From the NCBI RefSeq assembly GCF_937976265.1, contig NZ_CALJRX010000071.1, positions 1 to 25,538 of the forward strand: a DNA stretch of 25,538 nucleotides, written 5' to 3'. The notes below the pieces were generated by a model. It made no database searches. It was not told where the DNA came from and worked only from the letters and a program-made list of their open reading frames with translations. Of the stretch, positions 24,929 through 25,538 are shown in pieces (the first letter of the stretch is position 1; the number at the start of each line of letters is the position of its first letter). The translations under genes were made by a program, and so were the position numbers. This DNA is from an uncultured Haemophilus sp. GTDB lineage: Bacteria; Pseudomonadota; Gammaproteobacteria; Enterobacterales; Pasteurellaceae.

Positions 24929-25538
24929 CTAATGTCCAAGATGTAATATTCTCCTTACTTCTTTTAATTTCTCAATGAAATATTCTACTTCTTCTTTAGT
25001 GTTATAGAAAGAAAAACTTACTCTACAAGTTGCATTTTCATTCAAATATCTATGCAAAGGCTCTGCACAATGATGCCCACTTCTTATTGCAATTCCAAAG
25101 CTATCAAGTATTGAAGATACATCATGTGGATGAGCATCTTCTACATTAAAAGCTATTACTGGACATCTGTTTTCTTCAGTTGTAGTATAAGTCTTTATAA
25201 AATCTATCTTTTTCATTTCTTCAAAAGCAAAATCCATAAGCTCTTTTTCTAATTTTTCTATATAGTCAAATCCTAATTCTTCAAGATAGTCAATAGCAGC
25301 TCCAAGTGAAGCAACGGCTCCAACATTTTGTGTTCCAGCTTCAAAACGACCAGCTGGTAAAAGATATGTTGAATAATCTTCATAAACATATTCAATCATA
25401 TCTCCTCCATAAAGGAAAGGATCCATTTCTTTTAAAAGATCAAATTTTCCATAAAGTACACCAACGCCCATTGCACTAAGCATTTTATGTCCTGAAAATA
25501 CTAAGAAATCAACATCCAATTCTTGAACATCTAACTTT
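24929..25538 (-). CDS. SufS-type cysteine desulfurase, C-terminal half (partial at right edge)
   Basis: About 203 codons are visible; the frame stays open to the window end, so the TTG-started ORF at 25519 is only part of the gene. The enzyme class removes sulfur from cysteine with PLP, for Fe-S cluster assembly. The PLP lysine lies in VFSGHKM and the catalytic cysteine in IRSGHHCAEPLHRYL, both of type II (SufS/CsdA) pattern; GGDMIEYV and GRFEAGTQN are also typical. The DNA is far more AT-rich than its neighbours (13 and 14 G+C in rows 24961 and 25201 of 60 bases, against 30 in row 24361), with AGA, GGA and ATA codons. It carries no uptake sequence. It looks acquired from a Fusobacteria- or Firmicutes-like source. 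SufS rather than CsdA cannot be settled, so no symbol is given. Confidence 0.88.
   Translation of the reverse strand, partial: KLDVQELDVDFLVFSGHKMLSAMGVGVLYGKFDLLKEMDPFLYGGDMIEYVYEDYSTYLLPAGRFEAGTQNVGAVASLGAAIDYLEELGFDYIEKLEKELMDFAFEEMKKIDFIKTYTTTEENRCPVIAFNVEDAHPHDVSSILDSFGIAIRSGHHCAEPLHRYLNENATCRVSFSFYNTKEEVEYFIEKLKEVRRILHLGH

Noticed and set aside
1..25538. CRISPR array, tRNA, rRNA, phage or insertion sequence
   Set aside because: No spaced direct repeats, cloverleaf, transposase or integrase sequence was seen on either strand.

Overview
The window reads as a chromosome segment from a gamma-proteobacterium of the family Pasteurellaceae, on the Haemophilus/Aggregatibacter side. The main evidence is at least 20 copies of the 9-mer AAGTGCGGT or its complement, the 'hin' DNA-uptake signal sequence. 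They are spread over genes and intergenic DNA from 449 to 24484. The left edge carries the 3' end of ppc and a gene for a small acidic YciU/HI1450-type protein.

Nearly everything from 936 to 24818 makes or serves one nickel enzyme complex, a formate hydrogenlyase built on hydrogenase 4 (Hyf). Left block, minus strand: hypA, hypB, hypD and hypE (NiFe cofactor maturation), downstream of a MerR-family regulator best read as NimR. Facing it on the plus strand is nikKLMQO, an ECF-type nickel importer. The nimR-nikK gap holds a MerR-type promoter with a 19-bp spacer. Middle block, minus strand: hyfABCDEFGHIJ, then hycI (maturation endopeptidase), then fdhF. FdhF is the selenocysteine formate dehydrogenase; its reading frame is interrupted at 9947-9949 by an in-frame UGA followed by a SECIS-like hairpin. 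Right block, plus strand, divergent from hyfA: hypC and hypF.

The genes form a nearly self-contained pathway. NikKLMQO brings in Ni2+ under NimR control. HypA and HypB deliver nickel, and HypC, HypD, HypE and HypF build the Fe(CN)2CO group. HycI removes the C-terminal tail of HyfG. FdhF oxidises formate and passes electrons through HyfA, HyfH and HyfI to the NiFe site of HyfG. HyfB, C, D, E and F form a membrane arm of the complex I type that may move ions. I see no fhlA/hyfR-type activator, no sigma-54 promoter and no formate channel gene here. FNR/CRP-like boxes lie upstream of hyfA and fdhF instead, suggesting control by anaerobiosis and/or cAMP.

The last ~0.6 kb (24929 to the edge) is different: a partial SufS-type cysteine desulfurase gene on the minus strand, very AT-rich, with AGA/GGA/ATA-type codons and no uptake sequence. 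It looks foreign (Fusobacteria- or Firmicutes-like) or is an assembly join. I found no CRISPR array, tRNA, rRNA or insertion sequence. The parts belong to known families; the interest lies in their arrangement, the predicted regulatory sites and the right-hand boundary.
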